Source of the DNA: an uncultured Lachnospiraceae bacterium
GTDB lineage: Bacteria > Bacillota > Clostridia > Lachnospirales > Lachnospiraceae
Direction of reading: 5' to 3'
Length of the DNA: 31,775 nucleotides
NCBI GenBank assembly: GCA_910588655.1
Contig: CAJUPJ010000038.1
Coordinates: 1-31,775, forward strand
The translations under genes were made by a program, and so were the position numbers. Numbering within the stretch: position 1 is the first letter of the stretch; every line of letters begins with the position of its first letter. A model generated the notes under the pieces. It had not been told where the DNA came from, did no database searches, and saw nothing but the letters and a program-made list of their open reading frames with translations. Below are positions 17,264-24,456 of the stretch, piece after piece.

Positions 17264-17419
17264 TTGAAAGATATTTTAGATTTTGAGATTAAAAAAGTTG
17301 AAAAACACTCGGAATTAGTGGACAGGCTGTTAGAATTTGTTGGGAATTTCTCTTGGGAAGAGGTCAAAGAACATACCTTGTGGATGCTCCATAGACATCA
17401 TTCAATTAATTCCTTATAA
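17264..17419 (+). pseudogene. N-terminal fragment of a GNAT-family gene
   Basis: A TTG start after an AAAGGGCGGG site opens a 51-aa frame with FEIKKVEKHSELVDRLLEF and SWEEVKEHTLWML, the N-terminus of a GNAT acetyltransferase subgroup I recognise from Clostridia. It then runs into unrelated residues and stops at 17417. A full gene would be about 450-600 nt. The acetyl-CoA fold is missing, so this is a truncated remnant; a perfect inverted repeat begins 24 nt downstream. Confidence 0.6.
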
Positions 17420-17442
17420 TTTGATGCAGGATATTTTTTTAG

Positions 17443-17500
17443 AGTATACACTAAAAAACATAGGCATAGCGGGCTACGCTGAGGATTTTTAGTGTATACT
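17443..17500. repeat. Perfect 15-bp inverted repeat with a GC-rich internal hairpin
   Basis: AGTATACACTAAAAA (17443-17457) is the exact reverse complement of TTTTTAGTGTATACT (17486-17500). The 28-nt interior holds GCATAGC and GCTACGC, which pair with one wobble. It could act as a bidirectional terminator or be a small insertion that cut the GNAT gene. Read on the minus strand the centre (TAGCCCGCTATGCCTA) faintly resembles the short arm of the foldback elements at 31 kb. Confidence 0.7.
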
Positions 17501-17672
17501 GCCAGGAAAACAGACAAGCCAGACTATTGTACCTGCCAGCCAGGCAGACAGCTATATAACTATCACAGGAATTTTCAGTATTGCAAGGGAAAAAACCTGT
17601 TCTTTATGTGGAGAAAATAAAGATTACTTTGAAAAAGAAAAAGAAGAGGCATTCAATGAAGAAAAAATTTAA
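17493..17672 (+). pseudogene. Open coding fragment with a Cys-x2-Cys motif, no start
   Basis: Following an in-frame TAG, 59 codons stay open to TAA at 17670. They include FSIAREKTCSLCGENKDYF and a Glu/Lys-rich tail. There is no ATG, GTG or TTG start and no ribosome binding site, so it looks like a 3' gene remnant. I do not recognise the family. Confidence 0.25.
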
Positions 17673-17732
17673 ATACATAGGCAGCAGTATATTTATTACA
17701 CTTAAGAAGGAGGATTTATAAGGAGGGCAGTC

Positions 17733-17906
17733 ATGAAAAATTATACACAGGTTAATGTATTTGAGATGGGCAGCGAAGAAGCCGTTTACAATGCATTCCG
17801 CATTTTAAGCGGTGGCGGGGTAATCATTGAGCCAATCCATGAACTCCCATGGAGTAAATGCTGTGCGGCTATTATTGATAAATATGGATTGTCAAAACCA
17901 TTATAG
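17733..17906 (+). pseudogene. C-terminal half of a VOC (glyoxalase/PhnB-like) protein
   Basis: A 57-aa frame with a strong GGAGG site. MGSEEAVYNAFRILSGGGVI followed by EPIHELPWSKCCAAIIDKYG matches the second half of PhnB/VOC-superfamily proteins, which normally run to about 140 aa and end DKFGV-W-. The N-terminal beta-alpha-beta-beta-beta unit is missing, and the last residues (LSKPL) replace the usual Trp-containing end. Because the start signal is good, a short peptide may be made, but it cannot form the paired VOC fold unaided. Confidence 0.55.
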
Positions 17907-17992
17907 GCTTGTGGGCGGTTGTTCTCTTGTTTGTATCTATAATATAGTATATCTTAGATTTGATTACAAGAGCCTTTACAGAAACTAAAAAT

Positions 17993-19231
17993 CTATATTC
18001 CCTGTTCTTCCGCCAGTGCAAGCAGCATCCTGGTTTCATTTTCATATGTAATCTTTTTTGCTGCTGCTTTTTTCCCAAATTCCTGGCGTTTTGCAGGGTT
18101 ATCCAGAAGCCCTGCTATGGCATTTTTAACACTAACTGCATTAAGGCTGCACAATATCCCATCTACGCCGTTCTCAACCTGTTCCCTGTTGCCGCTGCTG
18201 TCAGAAGCAACTACAGCACACCCTAGTGTCTGCGCCTCCTGTATTGCAATGCTTTTCCCTTCAAATCTTGTTGCATGTACATACAGCCCTGCCTGCCTGT
18301 AATATGGGTATGGGTTGTCTACAGCCCCGCATAGTATAAAATCCCCGTTAAGCCCTGCCTCTGAAATGCACTGTTCAAGCACCTGCCTCTCAGGCCCTTC
18401 CCCAAGTACATACCAGCGTACATTATAACCCTCTTCTTTTAAAAGCTTCATTGCCTCTATTGCTATGGGATATGCTTTCTGGTATGTCAGCCTGCCTACG
18501 GTCAGCAGCCGTATGCCATCAAAGCTGTCATTAAAACCACCTGGCTCTTTTGCAAGCTTCCTTAAACGTTTCTGGTTAATTATATTATGGAAAACCTTTG
18601 TCTTGTCTTTGTATTCTGGATAAACTTTTAAAAACTGCCCCTTTACCTCGTCAGATATAGGAAAAACCATATCAAATTTATCATAACAGCCTTTATCAAG
18701 CTTTCTTGTATAACCTGCTTTTTTATAATCAATATGTATAAAGGCTGCTTTTTTCTTTGCTTTTACATGTTCTGCTGTATAGTATGCAGAACCGCCCTCA
18801 ATATATGAAACTGCCAGGTCATACTCTTTTTCTGTAAATTCTGCACCATCTGAAAGTACACGCCAGAGAAGTTTGTCAGGCCATATATGGTGTGACCTTG
18901 CCATATCTGCAAAGTTTGAAATAATATAAAAGAAATTTTTAAATACTGCACCATTTTTAAAAACCTGCCTGGCAATACGCCTGTACATATAGTGCCTGCC
19001 TTTATTGGAAAGGACAGAAAAATGGCTGTACTTTTTATTTAAAAGGTTTACACCTTCAGGAAGTTTTCCTGCAAGCTCCCCCTGTCCCATTAATACATAT
19101 ATATCTATATTATATTTATTATTGCCATTGCTGTCCTTTATCCCTGCAATTATCCGTAACAGTTCAAGAAGTGCAGTTTCTGCACCTGCCCTGCTTAATG
19201 TATTAATTACAAATAAAAGCTCTTTCTTCAT
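17993..19231 (-). CDS. GT4-family glycosyltransferase (last gene of the Pel-like operon)
   Basis: A 412-aa GT-B fold transferase. MKKELLFVINTLSRAGAETA gives the donor-side glycine region; LLTVGRLTYQKAYPIAIEAM and ATRFEGKSIAIQEAQTLGCAVVASDSSGN give the Rossmann domain with the E-x7-E motif. ATG 19231 is chosen over 19351 because GGAGGGA sits 5-10 nt upstream and the added 40 residues would overlap the preceding gene and are basic and unconserved in look. It starts 19 nt after the DUF2304 gene. It is distinct from PelF and probably decorates or primes the polymer. No clear terminator is seen in 17907-17992, only a weak 7-bp inverted repeat. Confidence 0.85.
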   Translation of the reverse strand: MKKELLFVINTLSRAGAETALLELLRIIAGIKDSNGNNKYNIDIYVLMGQGELAGKLPEGVNLLNKKYSHFSVLSNKGRHYMYRRIARQVFKNGAVFKNFFYIISNFADMARSHHIWPDKLLWRVLSDGAEFTEKEYDLAVSYIEGGSAYYTAEHVKAKKKAAFIHIDYKKAGYTRKLDKGCYDKFDMVFPISDEVKGQFLKVYPEYKDKTKVFHNIINQKRLRKLAKEPGGFNDSFDGIRLLTVGRLTYQKAYPIAIEAMKLLKEEGYNVRWYVLGEGPERQVLEQCISEAGLNGDFILCGAVDNPYPYYRQAGLYVHATRFEGKSIAIQEAQTLGCAVVASDSSGNREQVENGVDGILCSLNAVSVKNAIAGLLDNPAKRQEFGKKAAAKKITYENETRMLLALAEEQGI

Positions 19232-19250
19232 TTCTTCCCTCCGTGCCTGC

Positions 19251-19622
19251 TTATATGTCACTTTCACAGTCCTCTTCTGCCTTTGGCATAATGCCAGTTT
19301 CATGTATAATTCTTTCGTTTTCCTGGTTAAGTAATGATACCTGCATTGCAAGTTCCCTGTTTTTCATAACAAGGACTGATACAGCCGTACATAGTGAAAA
19401 TATTATTAACAGCAGGAAGCAGAAACATATAATTAATAGTGTTATTAGTAAGTCTTTGTCCACATTGAAATGCAGTATTATCCCCATTACTACAAGAAAT
19501 ATAGAAAAACTGCCTATTAAAAGACCAGTCTCATCAGCCAGTCTCTGGCGTACATATGCATTAACATCAAGCAACAGCAATACTATGCCTATTACAATAC
19601 ATGATATTTTCAAAATATCCAT
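19251..19622 (-). CDS. DUF2304-like small membrane protein
   Basis: A 123-aa protein with about three hydrophobic helices: residues 5-20, one around ADETGLLIGSFSIFLVVMGI, and one around LLITLLIICFCFLLLIIF. A helical charged tail includes MKNRELAMQVSLLNQENERI. The pattern fits DUF2304, small membrane proteins often encoded beside glycosyltransferases that act on lipid-linked sugars. It sits between pelG and a GT4 gene in the same direction; the GGCAGG site before ATG 19622 is modest. Function by association only. Confidence 0.65.
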   Translation of the reverse strand: MDILKISCIVIGIVLLLLDVNAYVRQRLADETGLLIGSFSIFLVVMGIILHFNVDKDLLITLLIICFCFLLLIIFSLCTAVSVLVMKNRELAMQVSLLNQENERIIHETGIMPKAEEDCESDI

Positions 19623-19678
19623 GTCTTAAACCTGCCTTTCTGCGCCTTTGCCCGGCTTATAATACACATTCCTGGCTG

Positions 19679-21130
19679 TCAGCCCGTAGTATCTGTCTTT
19701 TTATAAACAAGCCCTGATGGCTTTGCACCTTTTCCATGTGGAAATAAAATCCCATTACAGAAAATATGTTCATCCATATGTTTTTCTACCCAGCGCAGCC
19801 TGTAATAAGCAGTTGTAAAGCCACAGAAACTGCCTGCTGCCATACCTGCGCCATACCATAGGTCTTTGTAATTCATGGAAATTAACGACCCTGCCAGAGT
19901 AACTATACAAAATACTGCTGTTGAAAGTACTGCTCCTGTGAGGTCATTATAATAATATAGAAATATTACTTCTGCATAAAGCAGGAAGAGTATAAAATAC
20001 CCTGCTGCCAGACATGGGTATATCTGCATTACAAGCCCTGAAAAACCATAACGCGGCAAAAGTATTACAAATAATATAAATATTATTACAGATATAATAA
20101 ACTGTATTCTGACAAGGTTAAGAAGTTCCGCTGAAAGCTGCCTGAACATCCTTTTCTTTGTATTTTTTATATCTGCCCACCTGCCGCCAATAACTGCTTC
20201 AGAATATGCCTTATACCTCTCATGGAAATGCATTTCTACACGTGCAATAAAGATTATTGTAGAAGAAATATTCGTAAACATAGCAAGGCATGTAGCAAGG
20301 TCATATGGAGGCGCATATACAAATGAATGTGCAACTTCCATCCGCAGGCTTCCTGTCCAGAATACAAAGTTGTGTATATAAAGCCCTGTTGCATATAAGA
20401 AATTTGCAACAACAAGCTTCCAGTATTTTATAAAATATGAAAGAACTCTCTTATACCGGTTGCTGTTCTTTTTAAAATAATGTTTAACAGTAGCCATTTC
20501 AAGACATGCTGTAAGGAAAAAGCCACATGCCAGTGAAAGCAGCATACTGTACACAATTTCCCTTTCAAACACTTTTACAAAGAGAAGTGACAAAAGGAAT
20601 GAAAATACCATTCCTGCCAGGAAATAAAACGATATCCTGGAATAATCCTTGCATATTGACAAGTAAAGCATTGAATAAAATACCAGCACAAGTGAAATAT
20701 ATGCACAAAACCCTGTGAACACAAATAGCAGGTTTACATGCCCCACAAGATATTCCCATACGCAGAAGGGTATACCAATAATACAGCTTAAAATTATATT
20801 CAGTACAAGCCCTACATAATAACATGGAAGTATGTCATCATATTCTTCATCATATATAACATCTGACATATACCTTGAAAGTACAGCATTAAAGGGTGAT
20901 GCTGAAAGCAGTGAAAATATAAATATATACAGAAGTGTACCTGAAAAAAGCCCTCTTCTTGCGTAGCTTGTTGAATCATATCCAAGTACATTGCCCATTA
21001 ATATTACATTTCCTATAATTACAAACATAGGGGCTATTGTAACCATTGCGCTGTAACCAAATCCAAGCAGGTTTGTTGCAATGGTTTCTTTTCCAAATAT
21101 CCTGCTTAGCCTGACGCCTATCCCAGCCAT
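19679..21130 (-). CDS. pelG: PelG, Pel polysaccharide membrane transporter
   Basis: A 483-aa multi-pass protein with about 12 helices. The N-terminus MAGIGVRLSRIFGKETIATN, then GYSAMVTIAPMFVIIGN and SPFNAVLSRYMSDVIY, match PelG, a Wzx/MATE-like membrane protein of the Pel synthase complex that binds PelD, PelE and PelF and is thought to move the chain across the membrane. It directly follows pelF (18-nt gap). Length is close to the usual 450-480 aa. Confidence 0.88.
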   Translation of the reverse strand: MAGIGVRLSRIFGKETIATNLLGFGYSAMVTIAPMFVIIGNVILMGNVLGYDSTSYARRGLFSGTLLYIFIFSLLSASPFNAVLSRYMSDVIYDEEYDDILPCYYVGLVLNIILSCIIGIPFCVWEYLVGHVNLLFVFTGFCAYISLVLVFYSMLYLSICKDYSRISFYFLAGMVFSFLLSLLFVKVFEREIVYSMLLSLACGFFLTACLEMATVKHYFKKNSNRYKRVLSYFIKYWKLVVANFLYATGLYIHNFVFWTGSLRMEVAHSFVYAPPYDLATCLAMFTNISSTIIFIARVEMHFHERYKAYSEAVIGGRWADIKNTKKRMFRQLSAELLNLVRIQFIISVIIFILFVILLPRYGFSGLVMQIYPCLAAGYFILFLLYAEVIFLYYYNDLTGAVLSTAVFCIVTLAGSLISMNYKDLWYGAGMAAGSFCGFTTAYYRLRWVEKHMDEHIFCNGILFPHGKGAKPSGLVYKKTDTTG

Positions 21131-21148
21131 ATATAACCCATGCCTTTC

Positions 21149-22579
21149 TTATCTGTAAACTTTATTAAAGCTATTATAAATATCCTGGTATGTTTTCTTC
21201 ATATCTTCCACTTTATACTTTGCCATCATACGGTTATATCCGTTATTGCCATACTCCTCCCTTTTCCTCCTGTGTTTTGCAAGGTAGACTATGGCATCTT
21301 TAATCTCCTGTACATTCATAATATGTACAAGTATGCCAGAAGCGCCAATGCCATCATCTTCACCATATACAAGCCCGCGGCAGTTGCCTACGTCTGTGGC
21401 TATTGCCGGCTTTTTCGCTGCATATCCTTCAAGTATTGTAAGCGGCTGGCCCTCGCTTATGCTTGTAAGTATTGTCATATCCATTCCGCCAAGATACTTT
21501 GTTACATCTATCCTGCCTGTAAATACTATATCAGGGACACCAAGCAGTTCTACAAGCTCAAAACATTCTTTTGCGTACTCCTCATCCTCATCAACAGGCC
21601 CCATTATCCAGAGCTTAAGTTTTGGCACTTCTTCTTTAGCATATGCAAATGCACGTATAAGTGTTTTAACATCTTTAATTGGTGTAACCCTTAATACTGC
21701 CCCTACATGTATTTTATCTGGCTCAATCCCTGTGCTGCTGTCTGGTTCATACTTTTCAAACCTTTTCCATTCAATCCCGTTTGGCGTTACCCTTATTTTC
21801 TCTTCAGGGCATCCAAGTTCAACCTGTAATTCCTTTGCATGGCCGTAAAGGCTTGTAACAAGGTCTGCGCGGTTATATGCCAGCATGGACATTTTCTTAA
21901 ACTGTTCAATCCATATATTTTTATATATACCCTCTACCCATCTGGCACGGATAAGCTCTTCTTCCCTTTCCCTTGTATAAATCCCATGTTCAGAAACCAG
22001 CAGCCCGCAGCCGTATTTTACCTTTGCCATGCTGCCCAGCACACCAGCATATCCTGTAGCAACACAGTGGTAAAGGTCTGCTTCTGGCAGTTCTGTGTCA
22101 AGCACCAGGAAAAGAGGCAGGTATATTGAACGCATTGTCCATAAAAAGTCAGAAAATACAATTTCCGGATACCTTAACTGGTAACATTCCCTGGCCGCCT
22201 GTAAAAAGTCATTGCCCATAAGCAGGCTGTTAAAAGAGAAGTTTCTTTTACTAAAAAATTTAAAGAGCTCTTCCCACATAACATTGCGGTTAAGCAACAG
22301 GCTTCTTAATGCCTCATACTCTGTATTGTCAAGCCTGCGTTTTTTCTTCTGCCTGGACTTATTCTTGTTCCAGTCATAATCCTGTAAATAAACCTCATGT
22401 ACCTCTGTTACATTTTCTGGCAGTTCATATGCAAACTTGCCACGCAAAGAACGGTTTGCCACAATTGCAAGAATTACAAATTCATAATCTGGAAATGTTT
22501 TTACCATGCTGTGTATCCAGCTTGAAACACCACCAACCACATATGGGTAACACCCTTCTGCTACAATACATATTTTCAT
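21149..22579 (-). CDS. pelF: PelF, Pel polysaccharide glycosyltransferase (GT4)
   Basis: A 476-aa cytosolic transferase that polymerises UDP-GalNAc/GlcNAc-type donors in characterised Pel systems. Diagnostic stretches are VAEGCYPYVVGGVSSWIHSM (residues 6-25), SEHGIYTREREEE (196-208, PelF signature), AVLRVTPIKDVK (294-305) and the E-x7-E element SEGQPLTILE (375-384). It starts 2 nt after the DUF2194 gene stop, using that gene's GGGGA as binding site, so translation is coupled. Intact and of the expected size. Confidence 0.92.
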   Translation of the reverse strand: MKICIVAEGCYPYVVGGVSSWIHSMVKTFPDYEFVILAIVANRSLRGKFAYELPENVTEVHEVYLQDYDWNKNKSRQKKKRRLDNTEYEALRSLLLNRNVMWEELFKFFSKRNFSFNSLLMGNDFLQAARECYQLRYPEIVFSDFLWTMRSIYLPLFLVLDTELPEADLYHCVATGYAGVLGSMAKVKYGCGLLVSEHGIYTREREEELIRARWVEGIYKNIWIEQFKKMSMLAYNRADLVTSLYGHAKELQVELGCPEEKIRVTPNGIEWKRFEKYEPDSSTGIEPDKIHVGAVLRVTPIKDVKTLIRAFAYAKEEVPKLKLWIMGPVDEDEEYAKECFELVELLGVPDIVFTGRIDVTKYLGGMDMTILTSISEGQPLTILEGYAAKKPAIATDVGNCRGLVYGEDDGIGASGILVHIMNVQEIKDAIVYLAKHRRKREEYGNNGYNRMMAKYKVEDMKKTYQDIYNSFNKVYR

Positions 22580-22581
22580 TG

Positions 22582-24435
22582 CTATTCCCCGTTATAATAT
22601 ATTTCCTGGCTGTCTTTTTCCTGCCATTTTATTTCAATATGCCCTGAATGTGCCTTTATAAGATAAGCCCCTTCTTCTATATCTTCAATTGTGCCGCCAT
22701 CTACAGATATATCCTTCTTTCCATTTGTTTTAAGTATAAATGAAAGCTCCTCTTCAAAGTTTGATATATCTATATTTATGCCATCCTCTGTCTGCTCCTT
22801 TGTAAAATCAGCAGACAGAAACCGCTTTATCTTCTGGCTGCTTTCTGAAACAACTGTAGTGTCAAATACATTAAAAGGCTTCCAGTAAGTACCTATAATT
22901 GCTGTCATATCTTTATTGAACTTCTCCCATGAGTCCTCTTCACTTTCAGGATAGGCAACCCTTTGCAGGTCTATAACTGTATTAGAATAGGCAAGCGCTG
23001 TTTCGATGCTTTTAAGCATAATATCATCTGTATAAGTATGCTTAGTCCCGCTGCCTGTCACTCCCTGTAAAATTATATTGTCATCAATATATGAAATAAT
23101 TTCATCTGTATTCCGTCTGTTGCCATACACAAATGTATCTATATCATAACCACATCCAAGTGCTGCAAGCCCATAGAAACGGATTAAATAATTAGAAAAT
23201 GCCGCCTTAAACTCATAATCCAGTGCATTTCCTGTCCAGAACCTCCTGTCATAGTCCAGTTTACTGTTTATTGACATCGTATGTATGGAGTCTAAGGAAA
23301 TGCCAGCCTCTGAATACAGTTCCTTTATAAGTTTAAAGTAAAACGGCACATGTGTACCGTCTGGCTCTATACCGTCGCTGTAATCAAACTGCGGCGTCAT
23401 CATAAGGCTTAATTTATTGCCTGATTTATTAGCCATTGATGCAAGTACAGGCCAGACAATATCCCTGAATACCTGTTCAAGCGGCTGGCTGTACAGCCTG
23501 TCCATTTCTTCACCATTTTCATTGGCAAACCCCGGGTAACTGGCAATTACAAGGTTTCTTGCATTGACAACAGGATAAATCTCATAATCAGAAATTTCCG
23601 ACATTATTGCAGTTAGTATTCCCATTCCCTGCATATTGGAAAGATAACTGCCATTTATGCAGAATACATGTGTATTTTTTATATTATTGCGCCAGATAAC
23701 TGCCGGCAGCATTTCATTCTTAATTTTATCTTCTTCCTGTATGCCCTCTTCCTGTTCCACAAGCCCCATAATATACGTTTTAGTGCCTTCACCTGTAACA
23801 TACCAGGGCAGTTCCAGGTCAAGGTCCTGGCGCTTTTCCTCTTCTTCTTCATCTGCTGGTTCATAAATTGCCTCACCACCCAGCAAAAAGCCGCCAAACA
23901 GGTGCATGCCAGATAATTTCACATTGCTTCTGGCAGACTTTATACCAAGGATTTTCTTAAGCTTTGCATTTCTTGCTATTAACTCCTTTGGCGGAAGCCC
24001 TGCAAAAATTATATTTACTTTATGTTCTAATAATAAGTCAATAACAGGTATATCAGATGCTTGAAATATGCTGCCTTCAAGCACAAGTGCTTTAGGAGGG
24101 TTTGATGTATCAACCTTACATTCTTTAAGTGACGGGTAATACAGGAAATTCCTTTTGCTATAGGTACACCACCATGACACTGTTTTGCCAACACTGTTTT
24201 TTGGTGAAAGACCTGTATAAATTATATACTCCCTTCCAGAAGCCAGTATTTCTTCGTCCGTCTTCCCATCTGATATAAACATATCTTCCCTGCCAAACCC
24301 TGTAACAGTAGTTTTCTCATATTCATTAGTTCCATATTCATTTAGTGCATCCTTCATAACTCCGATAAACTGGAACATAAATAAGAGAATTAGTATCATT
24401 ATTGTAATTGTAATATAATTCCTGCGGGATACCAT
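22582..24435 (-). CDS. DUF2194 protein in the PelA-deacetylase position
   Basis: A 617-aa protein anchored by one N-terminal helix (about residues 7-25) with a large extracytoplasmic part. The stretch LMMTPQFDYSDGIEPDGTHV and neighbouring WTGNALDYEF resemble the polysaccharide-deacetylase-like core of DUF2194 proteins, which occupy the PelA place in Gram-positive pel clusters. The last ~60 residues form a beta-rich tail. In known Pel systems the deacetylase makes the polymer cationic. I infer that role from position and fold resemblance; catalytic residues were not confirmed. The start has an AAGGGGG site. Confidence 0.7.
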   Translation of the reverse strand: MVSRRNYITITIMILILLFMFQFIGVMKDALNEYGTNEYEKTTVTGFGREDMFISDGKTDEEILASGREYIIYTGLSPKNSVGKTVSWWCTYSKRNFLYYPSLKECKVDTSNPPKALVLEGSIFQASDIPVIDLLLEHKVNIIFAGLPPKELIARNAKLKKILGIKSARSNVKLSGMHLFGGFLLGGEAIYEPADEEEEEKRQDLDLELPWYVTGEGTKTYIMGLVEQEEGIQEEDKIKNEMLPAVIWRNNIKNTHVFCINGSYLSNMQGMGILTAIMSEISDYEIYPVVNARNLVIASYPGFANENGEEMDRLYSQPLEQVFRDIVWPVLASMANKSGNKLSLMMTPQFDYSDGIEPDGTHVPFYFKLIKELYSEAGISLDSIHTMSINSKLDYDRRFWTGNALDYEFKAAFSNYLIRFYGLAALGCGYDIDTFVYGNRRNTDEIISYIDDNIILQGVTGSGTKHTYTDDIMLKSIETALAYSNTVIDLQRVAYPESEEDSWEKFNKDMTAIIGTYWKPFNVFDTTVVSESSQKIKRFLSADFTKEQTEDGINIDISNFEEELSFILKTNGKKDISVDGGTIEDIEEGAYLIKAHSGHIEIKWQEKDSQEIYYNGE

Positions 24436-24456
24436 ATGCTGCCCCCTTCCAGTCCG

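Noticed and set aside
17924..17972. Inverted repeat CTCTTGT/ACAAGAG downstream of the GT4 gene
   Set aside because: The loop is 35 nt and there is no T-run on the minus strand, so it does not qualify as a terminator for the Pel operon.
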